From Jiulongibacter sediminis (GTDB lineage Bacteria > Bacteroidota > Bacteroidia > Cytophagales > Spirosomataceae), in the NCBI RefSeq assembly GCF_001306455.1, contig NZ_LGTQ01000006.1, forward strand, positions 930,001 to 994,000: a stretch of DNA of 64,000 nt. Direction: 5' to 3'. Position 1 is the stretch's first letter. Every line of letters starts with the position of its first letter. Below, in pieces: positions 38,055 to 47,001 of the stretch. The position numbers and the translations under genes were made by a program. Under the pieces are notes generated by a model. That model searched no databases. It was given only the letters and a program-made list of their open reading frames with translations, and was not told the origin of the DNA.

Positions 38055-38612
38055 CTATTTCATTTTAGCGAGGGTTCTGACAAAAACATCTTTCAGGTAC
38101 TGGTCGTTGCTATGCAATTGAGATAACATGACAGCTCCTTCAAATTCCATGACCGTTTGCTCTGCCAATCGTTTTGAGGTGCCTTCAGGGTATTGACTGC
38201 TAAAGATTTTTTGCAAGGCATTTTGCCAACCATCAAAAATGGCTTTGAGGGTATCCCTAAAAATCACGGATTGACCATTAGTTTCCAAAGAGGTATTGGC
38301 AGCAATACAGCCTCCACTTTTCTGAAGCATGATTTCACCAATACTCAGCATCAGTTTTTGAAGACGATCTCGGTCGCTTATTGACATGTCATCGGCTATG
38401 GGGAAAACTTCAGCATTGAGCGTGCTAAGTACTTTATCAAGCACGGCAGACATCATCTTTTCCTTGCTGTCAAAATAGTGATAGAAACTCCCTTTCTGAA
38501 GACCACAGGCTTTGGCGAGGTCGCTCATTGACGTGTTATAATATCCGTTCTCTCTGAAGACGTTCAGGGCGGTGTCAATGATCTCCTCTTTGTTGGTTTT
38601 GATTAATGGCAT
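38055..38612 (-). CDS. TetR/AcrR-family transcriptional regulator
   Basis: The 185-residue protein starts at ATG 38612 (MPLIKTNKEE). The N-terminal helix-turn-helix is typical: ALNVFRENGYYNTSMSDLA, with recognition-helix motif KGSFYHYFDSKE. The divergent C-terminal domain binds an unknown ligand. It is the first gene of a TetR-DinB unit, and a 12-bp palindrome lies 31 bp upstream. Confidence 0.92.
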   Translation of the reverse strand: MPLIKTNKEEIIDTALNVFRENGYYNTSMSDLAKACGLQKGSFYHYFDSKEKMMSAVLDKVLSTLNAEVFPIADDMSISDRDRLQKLMLSIGEIMLQKSGGCIAANTSLETNGQSVIFRDTLKAIFDGWQNALQKIFSSQYPEGTSKRLAEQTVMEFEGAVMLSQLHSNDQYLKDVFVRTLAKMK

Positions 38613-38642
38613 AATCAAAGCTAACGAAAGATTTTGAAAATA

Positions 38643-38654
38643 AAACGATCGTTT
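38643..38654. promoter_or_regulatory. candidate TetR operator
   Basis: AAACGATCGTTT is a perfect palindrome placed 31-42 bp before the tetR start, where a repressor would block its own promoter. Near-symmetric flanks (TA on one side, GGTA on the other) fit TetR-type sites. Binding is inferred. Confidence 0.5.
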
Positions 38655-38665
38655 GGTAAATGATT

Positions 38666-39394
38666 TTATTTCAAAAGCTGAATATTCTCATTTCTGATTT
38701 CAGATAAGAGCGGCAGACTACCATCTTCTAAAGCCAAAGGGAGATCGCTCAATAGATATTCGGCATCCTCAAAACCGTAGTTGTTATAATCCTGGAATGT
38801 GAATTCCCCGACCTGGTGTCTTTCAATGACTTCTCTGAAACGGACGCCGCCACCACTGGTTTCGTATGAATAGGCCAAATAATCAATGAGATTAGTTTTT
38901 TCATTGATCCAGAACATGAAGATATCCTGATGGTCTTTTCCGCCGCCTTGTTCGTCAAACCAGACTTTAAGTTGATGATAGCTTTGACCTTTAATTTTGA
39001 CGGTTCCGGTTACCTCTTTATTGACCGCAGGGTCATTGAGACCATCGGGTAACATGAAGAAATAAGCCACAGAGTTCACGGAATTGCTGTATTTGCTGGC
39101 CATGCTATCCGGCAGGTACTGGACTTCTCCATTGATGGTTCTGGTAAAAGTCTCATTATTCAAAATATCTGAAATCACATTACCCAAACTGTCGTTTTGT
39201 ATTCTTTGATAACTGTATAAACCTCCGTTTTTGGTGAAGTCATAATGCATTCCTCTGAAATCAAAAGTCACATGCATGTCCTTGTAGGCCTCTCCACCAT
39301 GAGCTGAAATAGTCTGTCGAATGATCTGGTCTTCCTTTGAACTACATGACCAAAGAGTAATAGAGAGAAAAATGAGGATAATAGTTTGCTTCAT
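38666..39394 (-). CDS. DUF6503-type lipoprotein
   Basis: The 242-residue product has a short lipoprotein signal (SITLWSC, Cys17). The start of the mature region, IRQTISAHGGEAY, then VTFDFRGMHYDF, and the tail with GFEDAEYLLSDL match the Bacteroidota family DUF6503, which has a LolA/LolB-like layout. Function is unknown. A hairpin at 39406-39434 separates it from the cytochrome gene. Confidence 0.75.
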   Translation of the reverse strand: MKQTIILIFLSITLWSCSSKEDQIIRQTISAHGGEAYKDMHVTFDFRGMHYDFTKNGGLYSYQRIQNDSLGNVISDILNNETFTRTINGEVQYLPDSMASKYSNSVNSVAYFFMLPDGLNDPAVNKEVTGTVKIKGQSYHQLKVWFDEQGGGKDHQDIFMFWINEKTNLIDYLAYSYETSGGGVRFREVIERHQVGEFTFQDYNNYGFEDAEYLLSDLPLALEDGSLPLLSEIRNENIQLLK

Positions 39395-39405
39395 ATAAAA
39401 TAAAT

Positions 39406-39434
39406 AACCCGTTTGCTAAGGTAACAAACGGGTT
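39406..39434 (-). terminator. terminator of the cytochrome c gene
   Basis: Arms AACCCGTTTG (39406-39415) and CAAACGGGTT (39425-39434) pair perfectly; leftward transcription then meets ATTTATTTT. It lies just beyond the stop at 39458. Confidence 0.8.
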
Positions 39435-39457
39435 TAGGGACAAAGAAGTTTGCGGTC

Positions 39458-40453
39458 TTATTTCATTGTAATTTCTGCAGGCTCAAACTTCACGGAAACT
39501 TCATTTTTTATCGGAGTAACAGTTTGTAAGAAAGCGTAGATGGCCCCAAGGTCTTCTTCGGTCATACCGGCATACATCATCCAGGGCATCATAGTTTGCA
39601 TTTGACCGGGTTGAACCTCATGTGGCACATAGGAGCTATCTGCATAGGCCTTAAATGTGGCTATAAAACTTTCTTCTGTATGTTTTAAGCCGGTTTCGCT
39701 GTCCGGAGAAATATTGGCGGAATAAACAGTGCCAACGCCCGGCAGTTTGAAGGCCATGCCTCCTCCAAATTCTGTTCCTGGAATGTTTGTTCCCTGTGCA
39801 TCTTTTTGAGAATGGCATTCTACACATCCCGCGGCATTAGTGAGGTAAGCTCCATAAGCCACCCTGTCAGATTTGTCGGGTAATTCCATGGGGTGAGGTT
39901 CTGAAGGAAACGTGTTTTTAATCAGACTAACCGGGAAATTGGTCTTTGACTCTTTGTTTTCAGAGGCTATCGGGTCAAGTGATCGCACATAGGCAATAAT
40001 CGAGTATACATCTTCAGTGGCCATTTTGTTATAGTATTGCCATGGCATCACCGGAAAAATAACTTCGTTGTTTTTGTCAATTCCCGACGTAATTGCTCTG
40101 TAAAGTTCGCCGTCAGTCCAGTCTTTTAGACTATGCGGAGTAATGTTTCGGCTATAAAAAGTGCCGGGGAAACCCATATCTTCATTGAAAACATCGCCGC
40201 CCACACCTTCGGTGCCCGGAGTTGGAGGGCCGGTATAGACACTAAAATTTCTTTTGGAGTGGCAGTCCATGCATAAATTGACATTATTAGCCAGATATTC
40301 TCCACGTTGAAGTCTTTCAGGTGTTATTTCAACACTCAAATCTTGAGGGGCATCAATATTCGGTAGACCGAATTTGAGATAGATAACTGCGGCAATGACG
40401 AGCACAATAAGCCCGGCGGCCACCCATTTCAGGATGTTAAATAGTGATTTCAT
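39458..40453 (-). CDS. membrane-anchored diheme cytochrome c
   Basis: A 331-residue protein starting at ATG 40453, with an N-terminal anchor helix (about 8-28) and two c-type heme motifs, CMDCH (about residue 60) and CVECH (about residue 210). It therefore faces the periplasm. The two halves each look like a cytochrome c domain with a Met ligand candidate (MPWQYY, MPWMMY). Similar proteins serve as electron donors or dehydrogenase subunits; no oxidase or dehydrogenase gene is adjacent. Confidence 0.88.
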   Translation of the reverse strand: MKSLFNILKWVAAGLIVLVIAAVIYLKFGLPNIDAPQDLSVEITPERLQRGEYLANNVNLCMDCHSKRNFSVYTGPPTPGTEGVGGDVFNEDMGFPGTFYSRNITPHSLKDWTDGELYRAITSGIDKNNEVIFPVMPWQYYNKMATEDVYSIIAYVRSLDPIASENKESKTNFPVSLIKNTFPSEPHPMELPDKSDRVAYGAYLTNAAGCVECHSQKDAQGTNIPGTEFGGGMAFKLPGVGTVYSANISPDSETGLKHTEESFIATFKAYADSSYVPHEVQPGQMQTMMPWMMYAGMTEEDLGAIYAFLQTVTPIKNEVSVKFEPAEITMK

Positions 40454-40521
40454 GATTAGCATTCGATTTGATTTCCCTCAAATTAGAAATATTTACCGAT
40501 GAATAGGTAGATTTTTATTTA

Positions 40522-41229
40522 ATGGGAGCTGCTGGTCAGCTTCTAAAAAATCATACATCTTTGAGCATGCAAAATCTATTTGATGTCAACCAGGCTCTTT
40601 TTACGGTCTTAGGTTATCCAATGAGCCTCATTGAATTAATTGCTACTCTCACGGGTGGAGTGGCGGTTTGGCTTTCGGCCAAAGAAAATGTTTGGAGTTG
40701 GATTATAGGCCTTGTCAATGTTGTGCTGGCTTTTTGGATGTTCTACCAGATTCAGCTTTACCCTGACATGTTTCTTCAGGTTTTTTTCTTCATCACCAAT
40801 ATTATTGGTTTCTGGCAATGGAAGTTTCCGAAGGAGTTTGAAGCCAATCTTCAGCATGAGCTAAAGATCACGAAGTTGACTGTACGTAATTTCTCTCTTC
40901 TATCGGCCGCAGGAATTGTGGGAACTTTGCTTTTGGGAACCTTCTCAAAAAATCTTCATGAAATTGCTCCAAGGCTTTTCAGCTTGCCTTCTGCGTTTCC
41001 CTATATGGATTCTTTTACCACGGTGATGAGTATTGTGGCCACTTTCATGCTAATCCGCAAAAAAGTGGAGGCTTGGTGGATCTGGCTTGTGGTTGATGTT
41101 ATTGCTACATATATGTATTACATCAAAGATGTGAAGCTGTATGCACTACTTTATTTCATCTTTGTGATCATCGCCGCTTTTGGAGCTATTGAGTGGACGA
41201 GGCGTTATCAAGCTCAGGAGACTATTTGA
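40522..41229 (+). CDS. pnuC: nicotinamide mononucleotide/riboside transporter PnuC
   Basis: A 235-residue, seven-helix-type inner-membrane transporter for an NAD precursor. Conserved features are ENVWSWIIGLVNV, FFFITNIIGFWQW and WWIWLVVDVIATYMY. A second ATG at 40567 (MQNLFDVNQ) would give 220 residues, closer to the usual family start. No TPP riboswitch is visible in the short upstream gap, so thiamine-type PnuT is less likely. Its end overlaps the convergent GT2 gene by 8 bp. Confidence 0.88.
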   Translation: MGAAGQLLKNHTSLSMQNLFDVNQALFTVLGYPMSLIELIATLTGGVAVWLSAKENVWSWIIGLVNVVLAFWMFYQIQLYPDMFLQVFFFITNIIGFWQWKFPKEFEANLQHELKITKLTVRNFSLLSAAGIVGTLLLGTFSKNLHEIAPRLFSLPSAFPYMDSFTTVMSIVATFMLIRKKVEAWWIWLVVDVIATYMYYIKDVKLYALLYFIFVIIAAFGAIEWTRRYQAQETI

Positions 41230-41962
41230 GAAGACTCCATTTCACAATACCAGCTTTTGACAAAAAATATCTTACTGAAACTCCCAAAACCCCTAAACCA
41301 TATTTTGAACTCCGGGTGAAGTTGATGGAAGAGGCGTCTTCAAAATATTTTGTGGGGCAGGTGACTTCGGCGATCTCAAAGCCCTTAGAAAAAATCTGAG
41401 CGATGATTTCGTTGTCAAAAATGAAGTCGTCATTACATTTTTGAAAATCAATGCTTCTTAAAACCTCAGCAGAGTAGGCCCGGTATCCGGTATGATATTC
41501 AGATAGTTTCTGGCTCATCAAAAGGTTTTGGGTAAAGGTTAAAAGTCGGTTTGCAATGTATTTGTAGATCGGCATTCCACCTTTGAGAGCTCCTTTACCC
41601 AGAATTCTCGAACCAAAAACAACGGGATAGAGCCCCTCACCAATAATACTGGCCATAGCTCTGATGAGTTTTGGCGTGTACTGGTAATCAGGGTGAACCA
41701 TGATAATAATGTCGCCTCCAAGTTCCAGAGCTTTCGAATAGCATGTTTTCTGATTCCCGCCATAGCCCCGGTTTTGCTGATGGGTAATGACGTGTTTAAT
41801 CCCTAGCTTTTGAGCCATTTTAGTTGTTTCGTCGGGGCTGGCATCATCCACCAGAATTACCTCATCTACCAGGTCAAAGGGAATTTCGCGGTAGGTTCTT
41901 TCAACGGTTTGAGCAGCCTTATATGCAGGCATTACCACGACGACTTTGAGTTTATTATACAT
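41222..41962 (-). CDS. family 2 glycosyltransferase (dolichyl-phosphate mannosyltransferase-like)
   Basis: A 246-residue GT-A enzyme without transmembrane helices. The nucleotide-sugar site shows VVVMPAYKAAQTVE, VILVDDASPDET and the DxD-like region MVHPDYQYTP. The downstream CNDDFIFDNEII fits the polyprenol-phosphate glycosyltransferase branch. Acceptor and sugar are unknown. It is monocistronic and overlaps pnuC by 8 bp. Confidence 0.88.
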   Translation of the reverse strand: MYNKLKVVVVMPAYKAAQTVERTYREIPFDLVDEVILVDDASPDETTKMAQKLGIKHVITHQQNRGYGGNQKTCYSKALELGGDIIIMVHPDYQYTPKLIRAMASIIGEGLYPVVFGSRILGKGALKGGMPIYKYIANRLLTFTQNLLMSQKLSEYHTGYRAYSAEVLRSIDFQKCNDDFIFDNEIIAQIFSKGFEIAEVTCPTKYFEDASSINFTRSSKYGLGVLGVSVRYFLSKAGIVKWSLLK

Positions 41963-42080
41963 CAGAAAAAGGTTGTTTTCGGAGTTTAAATAGCTCTAAT
42001 ATTCGTGCCAAAATAGTATAATTCCGAAGATTATGGTGCATTTTTGCAGCTTGAAAAAAGGTTAATCAACAAGGTTTTAG

Positions 42081-43148
42081 ATGGAATTTTCGAATGAGGT
42101 ATTGTTCTTTGGTGGGTTTGCGGTCTTTGTCATTTTTGTGATGCTGCTTGATCTTGGTGCATTTTCAAGAGGCGGTTCTCACGTCGTGAAATTCAAAGAG
42201 GCGGCTATCTGGAGTGCCATATGGGTTGCTCTGGCTGTAGCTTTTTATTTCTTTTTGAGAAAGTTCGGATATCTGATTCATGATATCAGTACTCCTGAAG
42301 CACTGCTCTCGGTTACTCAGAAGTATTATAAGAGCATCAGTCTGCCGGAATCCTTTGAGGCAGGAAAGGTGGCTTTACAGAAAAACATGGCTCTGGAATA
42401 TTTGACGGGTTATTTGGTTGAGTATTCACTGTCAGTAGATAATATTTTCGTTTTTATCTTAATTTTCAGCTCTTTCGGTGTTCGGGAGATGAACTACAAA
42501 AAAGTGCTGGTTTGGGGTATTTTGGGCTCTATAATCCTTCGTTTTATTTTTATCTTCCTTGGTGCAGCCCTGATTCAAAAGTTTGATTGGATTTTGTACA
42601 TCTTCGGAGCGTTTCTGGTCTACACAGGTATCAAAATACTCTTCTCAGGGGATGATGAAGAAGAAATTGATACAAAAAATCATCCGGCCGTAAAGCTGAC
42701 TTCAAAATACTTCAACGTCTATGAGCGATTTGTTTACGATCGCTTTTTTGTCAAAAATAAATATCGCGGAAACAAAATTTATGTAACCCCGCTTTTTGTA
42801 GTGATCATCGTGATCGCTTTCACCGATGTTATTTTCGCCGTAGATTCTATTCCGGCAATCTTCTCCATTACCAAAGACCCTTATATTGTCTTTTTCTCTA
42901 ATGTTTTTGCCATAATGGGGCTTAGGTCTATGTTCTTCTTCCTGATCAATATCATCAATATGTTTGCCTATCTGCAGTACGGTTTGGGTGTATTACTAAC
43001 CTTTATTGGTGTAAAAATGCTGGCCCATCATTGGCTTGAAGAGTGGGGCTTTACCAATCAGCATTCGCTTTTGGTTATTGTAGGTATTTTAGGAATTAGT
43101 ATTGTGTTGTCGCTTCTTTTTCCTCCAAAAGAGGAGAAGGCAGCTTAA
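42081..43148 (+). CDS. TerC-family membrane protein
   Basis: A 355-residue polytopic protein. The acidic membrane motifs VEYSLSVDNIFVF and FTDVIFAVDSIPAI, with Asp in transmembrane segments, are the TerC/Alx signature, linked to Mn2+ export. This long version, with an insert of about 30 residues near the N-terminus (TPEALLSVTQKYYKSISLPE), resembles the Alx group. Its last 53 bp overlap the end of the helicase gene on the other strand. Confidence 0.92.
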   Translation: MEFSNEVLFFGGFAVFVIFVMLLDLGAFSRGGSHVVKFKEAAIWSAIWVALAVAFYFFLRKFGYLIHDISTPEALLSVTQKYYKSISLPESFEAGKVALQKNMALEYLTGYLVEYSLSVDNIFVFILIFSSFGVREMNYKKVLVWGILGSIILRFIFIFLGAALIQKFDWILYIFGAFLVYTGIKILFSGDDEEEIDTKNHPAVKLTSKYFNVYERFVYDRFFVKNKYRGNKIYVTPLFVVIIVIAFTDVIFAVDSIPAIFSITKDPYIVFFSNVFAIMGLRSMFFFLINIINMFAYLQYGLGVLLTFIGVKMLAHHWLEEWGFTNQHSLLVIVGILGISIVLSLLFPPKEEKAA

Positions 43149-46100
43149 GCTGTTGCCACCAGTTTCGGCTCCAGGTCCGGTGATAATTCCAACCCTTATG
43201 ACGTAGTGTTAAGGGTAAATAAGCGTAGGACTCTTTAATACTTTCTGCGGAGTAGAAGAGCTCGTCATCCGTTAAAATCAAATCCTGAAAGTGAGTTTCT
43301 TCTTTTTCTGCTAAATCGGCAAAGGGAAGTTCATTGGTTAGTTTTTCAAACCTTTGGTTTATTTCATTTTTCAATAAAAGGCTCCAACCATTAGTTTGAA
43401 TTTTGGGTAATGAGGGTTTAAATCGTTTCTCAGATACATCTTTGGCGTATTTCAAGTATTCCTTCAAAAGAGCCGGGCCTTCATTACTGGTGTTTTTAAT
43501 TCTCAAATCCTCCGGCAAAATGCTGCTTACCAGCAATACTTTTTCTCTGGCCCTGGTGACAGCTACATTTAGTCGGTTTTCTCCACCTTTTTGACTCAAT
43601 GAGCCGAAGTTCATTTTCAATTTTCCGCTTTCATCAGGAGCATAACCGATGGAGAAAATAACGATGTCAAATTCATCGCCTTGGATGTTTTCAATGTTTT
43701 TAACCTGAACTTTAGGATACTCCGCCAAGGTGTCAGAAATCAGCTCAGCCTGCTGAAAATTAAATGTAACCACCCCAATACTTTTCTCGGTGCTCGCTGC
43801 TCGGATGAGTCGAACCAACTCAAGAACTCGCTGGGCCTCTGCTGTATTTTGATTATTGGCCCAGACGCCTTCCGTTTTGATAAACTCAATAGCCGGCTCG
43901 CCTTCATTCAGTTCTTTGAAATCGGGCAAAAGCTTTAATTTATTTCCATAAAACGCCTGATTGGAGAAATCAATAAGGTCAAGCGATTTGCTCCGGTAAT
44001 GGCCCCGTAATGTGGTGGACGGTAAAAACTGAGAAGATAAGTCAAGAAGCGACTCAATTTCTGTCAATATATTTTCTTCATTTTCCTCTTCAAATCTGAC
44101 ACGATAAAGGTCGTTTGGTTGTAGTTGCTTGTTATCGCCAGCTATCACCACCTGTTTGCCTCGGAGCATAGCTGGCAGGCCATTTTCAGTAAAACACTGC
44201 GAAGCCTCATCAAAAATGACAAGGTCAAAAAACGGTTTATTACTCATCGGAAAAACGGCCGAAACAGTCTCAGGAGACGCCATCCAGCAAGGAACAAGGT
44301 CAAACAGCTCATGACTAAACTCTTCCACCAATTTTCTTACTGGCCAGATCTGCCTTTTTTTGGTGCTTTGGTGTTTCAATTCACGGTAGGTGGTGGGGTT
44401 TCCGAGGCGGTTTTTCTCAATGTTTTTATAGGTGTGCTCCCGCAATTTTACCAATAATTGATCTTTACTGAATTTCCTTTTTTTAAGGATGAGGTCTTGC
44501 AATTCTTTCTCCCAAAGCTCCATTTGCATGCTGCTCACATTTCTTAAAATCGGATTCTTTTTTTCCAGATCTTCAATGAAATGGATGATCAGGTTCCTTT
44601 TGAAGCCAAGGGCATAGTTTTTTTCAAACCTCCCGGAAGTAAGATGATAAGAGCTTTTCTCTGTTGCTGTGAGACTTTGGTAAAGAGCATCTCTGGCTTG
44701 TATATTCTCAAACTCCCGGTCAAGAAATGCGATTAGATCCGACTGATTCTCCGGCTGGATATCGTAAACCTGTTCGGTGCCGAGAAGTTTTAGCCACTGA
44801 TTTTGCTCTGTCTGAATAGTTTTCAGAATAGCTTTCAATTCATTGAAAAAAGCAATAAAGCTTTGTTGATTTTCAAGGTAGTTTGTAGCGAACGGAGCCT
44901 GGTTTTCAAAGTGTTTCCAAAGCTCGGCCAGCATTATTTGAGCATCAATGGTTTCAAGTACCTCTTCTTTACCAGGGCTTGACTTATTTACCCCAATTTG
45001 CTGAGCAATACCTCTGAAGCGTATCAGTTCATGAAGATTGTTATGAAGTTTGGTTATTCCCTCTTTATTAAACTCATAACCAAACTGCTCGGCCAGTTCG
45101 CTTATCTCTTTTTTGTTTTTGCTAAAAAGATTCCAGCTCAGGCGACTTCCGAAACTCTGCAGCTTCTCAAGAGTTTCGGAGACAAGACCTGTTTTATTTT
45201 CGGGTTTTTGAAGGAGCAGAGCAAGTGGATTAAATTGATAGCCTGAAATTTCATTCCTGAGCGAAACTAATTGAGAAAGGTAGTTTTGGTCAGTGGATGA
45301 CTTTTTGAAATGACTGAAATCATTTGCCGATTTGATCAATTCTTCGGTTTGGGAAACTAGTTCGAGTTCGTTGCTATTCTCAAGACTGAATCCGGATCCT
45401 ATATTATTTAAACGTTTTTTGAGAGTGGAAATATGTTGAATTATGTTTTTCAACTGTTGCAATTCATCCATGCCAAAGGCAGAAAATTCAACTCTTTTTT
45501 GCCAGAAAACGGAAGCGATACTTTCATTTTCTAATTGATCGCGGTAACGTTCCAGCGTATCCAGTTTTCTCAAAAACTCATCCAGCGTATCAAAATGGAA
45601 GAAAGGGAACTGTTCATTTAGGTCTATTTCTTTGTCTTTTTGATGGCCGGCCATGAGGTATAATTCTTTGACCGGTTTCCCGTATACCGAGCTATCGAAA
45701 AGTGTTGTTTTGAATTGATGAAGTTCGTCAACCAGCTTGTCTATTTTGCGACAGGTGGCGTCAAATTCTCTTTCCAAAAAAATGGCATTGAGGCTTTGAT
45801 TTTCATGCTTGTAGGCCAAAATGCTGTCGATCTGGTCACTAATTTTTTGATACAGACCTTTGCGGTCAGCCTTGAAATCATGAATGAGGGCCGAGAAAGG
45901 CTGCATGCCCACTTCACTCAGGCGATCATAAACGGTGTCAATGGCTGCCCTCTTTTGACAGACCAGCAGAACCTTTTTGCCGCTGGCGGCATAGTCTGCC
46001 ATAAGATTGCATATCAGCTGCGATTTGCCTGTACCGGGAGGGCCCTGTATCACCAACGATTTTCCGGATTTAATTTGCCGAATAGCCTCTTCCTGTGAAG

Positions 46101-46965
46101 CATCTATAGGGAGGGGCAGGCTTAAATTTTCCTCCTTTATTCGCGTATTCTCTGATGTATTTTGGCCAAGTAGATCCTCAAGGTTATCGAAGGCCTCACC
46201 CAGCCCACTTTCTATCAAGTAATTATAATCTGCTGAAATATAGGAGCCTGTTTGTGGGTAAATACCCAAAACGGCCTGGGAGAAAAGTTTGATCTCTCCG
46301 TTTTCTGTGGATTCAAAATCTGCTTTGGAAAGGGCAGTATAGGTCGAGAGTTTTTCTTGAAATAAGTCGGAGTTGAAATTGATCTCAAGACTGCTGGCTT
46401 TAAGAAGTGTGTACAGATTAGTCAGGAACTCGAGGGGCGATTTGCCTAGTTCTTCAAGGTTTGCTTCTAAAAGGTCTTCTTCCAGCCGAAGACCATTAAA
46501 ATGGCTGAAGGCCAGCAGAAAACTTCGGTTTAGGAAAATTCCACCATCTCGTTTTTTTAAATGCCATTGATTGTTTTCTACCGATAATTCAACGGGTGTA
46601 AACGTAAGCGGGCAACGTATTAGACTGCCATCCAGAAGTTTTCCACGAATCATAGGGTAGCCTACGTAAAGGTCTTCAGCTCCACGTTCTTCCTGTAAAG
46701 TCTTATCTGTTTTATTGACTAGTTTAAGATGTTTAGCCAGTTCGTTGGTTTTGCCATCTCTGGGGTCAAGATTTGCACAAAGTGGAAAACTTTTTGAACC
46801 CGCCAGAAGGTTTTCAATAATTTCAAAGGACGGTTTGTTAAGGGCGAAATCAAGCTGGTGGAGGTCAAAGAACTGCCTCTTAAAGGGCCTTAAAAGTAAC
46901 AGGGATCGATTGCCTGAAGTTAAGTTGACAAGTCGTTTTTGATATGTCTTAAGGAGCTGAAGCAT
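43096..46965 (-). CDS. large superfamily 1 DNA/RNA helicase (DUF4011/AAA_11-AAA_12 type)
   Basis: A 1289-residue protein. An N-terminal ~280-residue DUF4011-like region precedes Walker A (GPPGTGKS, 308-315). A long coiled insertion (about 380-860) separates it from Walker B (VIFDEASQCF) and IAGDNKQLQPND. Motifs V-VI (GEFDIV-like DEFDIVIFSIGYAP; NVAVTRAREKVLL) are intact, so it should be an active Upf1-like ATPase. The C-terminal ~110 residues resemble the DUF559/Vsr-type nuclease tail seen in related helicases (HKGWNYHRTWSRNWW) but lack a clear PD-ExK set. Cellular role unknown. Confidence 0.88.
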   Translation of the reverse strand: MLQLLKTYQKRLVNLTSGNRSLLLLRPFKRQFFDLHQLDFALNKPSFEIIENLLAGSKSFPLCANLDPRDGKTNELAKHLKLVNKTDKTLQEERGAEDLYVGYPMIRGKLLDGSLIRCPLTFTPVELSVENNQWHLKKRDGGIFLNRSFLLAFSHFNGLRLEEDLLEANLEELGKSPLEFLTNLYTLLKASSLEINFNSDLFQEKLSTYTALSKADFESTENGEIKLFSQAVLGIYPQTGSYISADYNYLIESGLGEAFDNLEDLLGQNTSENTRIKEENLSLPLPIDASQEEAIRQIKSGKSLVIQGPPGTGKSQLICNLMADYAASGKKVLLVCQKRAAIDTVYDRLSEVGMQPFSALIHDFKADRKGLYQKISDQIDSILAYKHENQSLNAIFLEREFDATCRKIDKLVDELHQFKTTLFDSSVYGKPVKELYLMAGHQKDKEIDLNEQFPFFHFDTLDEFLRKLDTLERYRDQLENESIASVFWQKRVEFSAFGMDELQQLKNIIQHISTLKKRLNNIGSGFSLENSNELELVSQTEELIKSANDFSHFKKSSTDQNYLSQLVSLRNEISGYQFNPLALLLQKPENKTGLVSETLEKLQSFGSRLSWNLFSKNKKEISELAEQFGYEFNKEGITKLHNNLHELIRFRGIAQQIGVNKSSPGKEEVLETIDAQIMLAELWKHFENQAPFATNYLENQQSFIAFFNELKAILKTIQTEQNQWLKLLGTEQVYDIQPENQSDLIAFLDREFENIQARDALYQSLTATEKSSYHLTSGRFEKNYALGFKRNLIIHFIEDLEKKNPILRNVSSMQMELWEKELQDLILKKRKFSKDQLLVKLREHTYKNIEKNRLGNPTTYRELKHQSTKKRQIWPVRKLVEEFSHELFDLVPCWMASPETVSAVFPMSNKPFFDLVIFDEASQCFTENGLPAMLRGKQVVIAGDNKQLQPNDLYRVRFEEENEENILTEIESLLDLSSQFLPSTTLRGHYRSKSLDLIDFSNQAFYGNKLKLLPDFKELNEGEPAIEFIKTEGVWANNQNTAEAQRVLELVRLIRAASTEKSIGVVTFNFQQAELISDTLAEYPKVQVKNIENIQGDEFDIVIFSIGYAPDESGKLKMNFGSLSQKGGENRLNVAVTRAREKVLLVSSILPEDLRIKNTSNEGPALLKEYLKYAKDVSEKRFKPSLPKIQTNGWSLLLKNEINQRFEKLTNELPFADLAEKEETHFQDLILTDDELFYSAESIKESYAYLPLTLRHKGWNYHRTWSRNWWQQLKLPSPLLEEKEATTQY

Positions 46966-47001
46966 GATTTAAAGATACAAAGGAAAGCTTCAGCAAATCT
47001 A

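Noticed and set aside
40454-40521. A TPP riboswitch ahead of pnuC.
   Set aside because: The gap is under 70 bp and lacks the conserved thi-box core.
43096-46965. Classification of the helicase as part of a named anti-phage system.
   Set aside because: No partner genes of known helicase-based systems are adjacent; the neighbours are terC and a LuxE-like gene.
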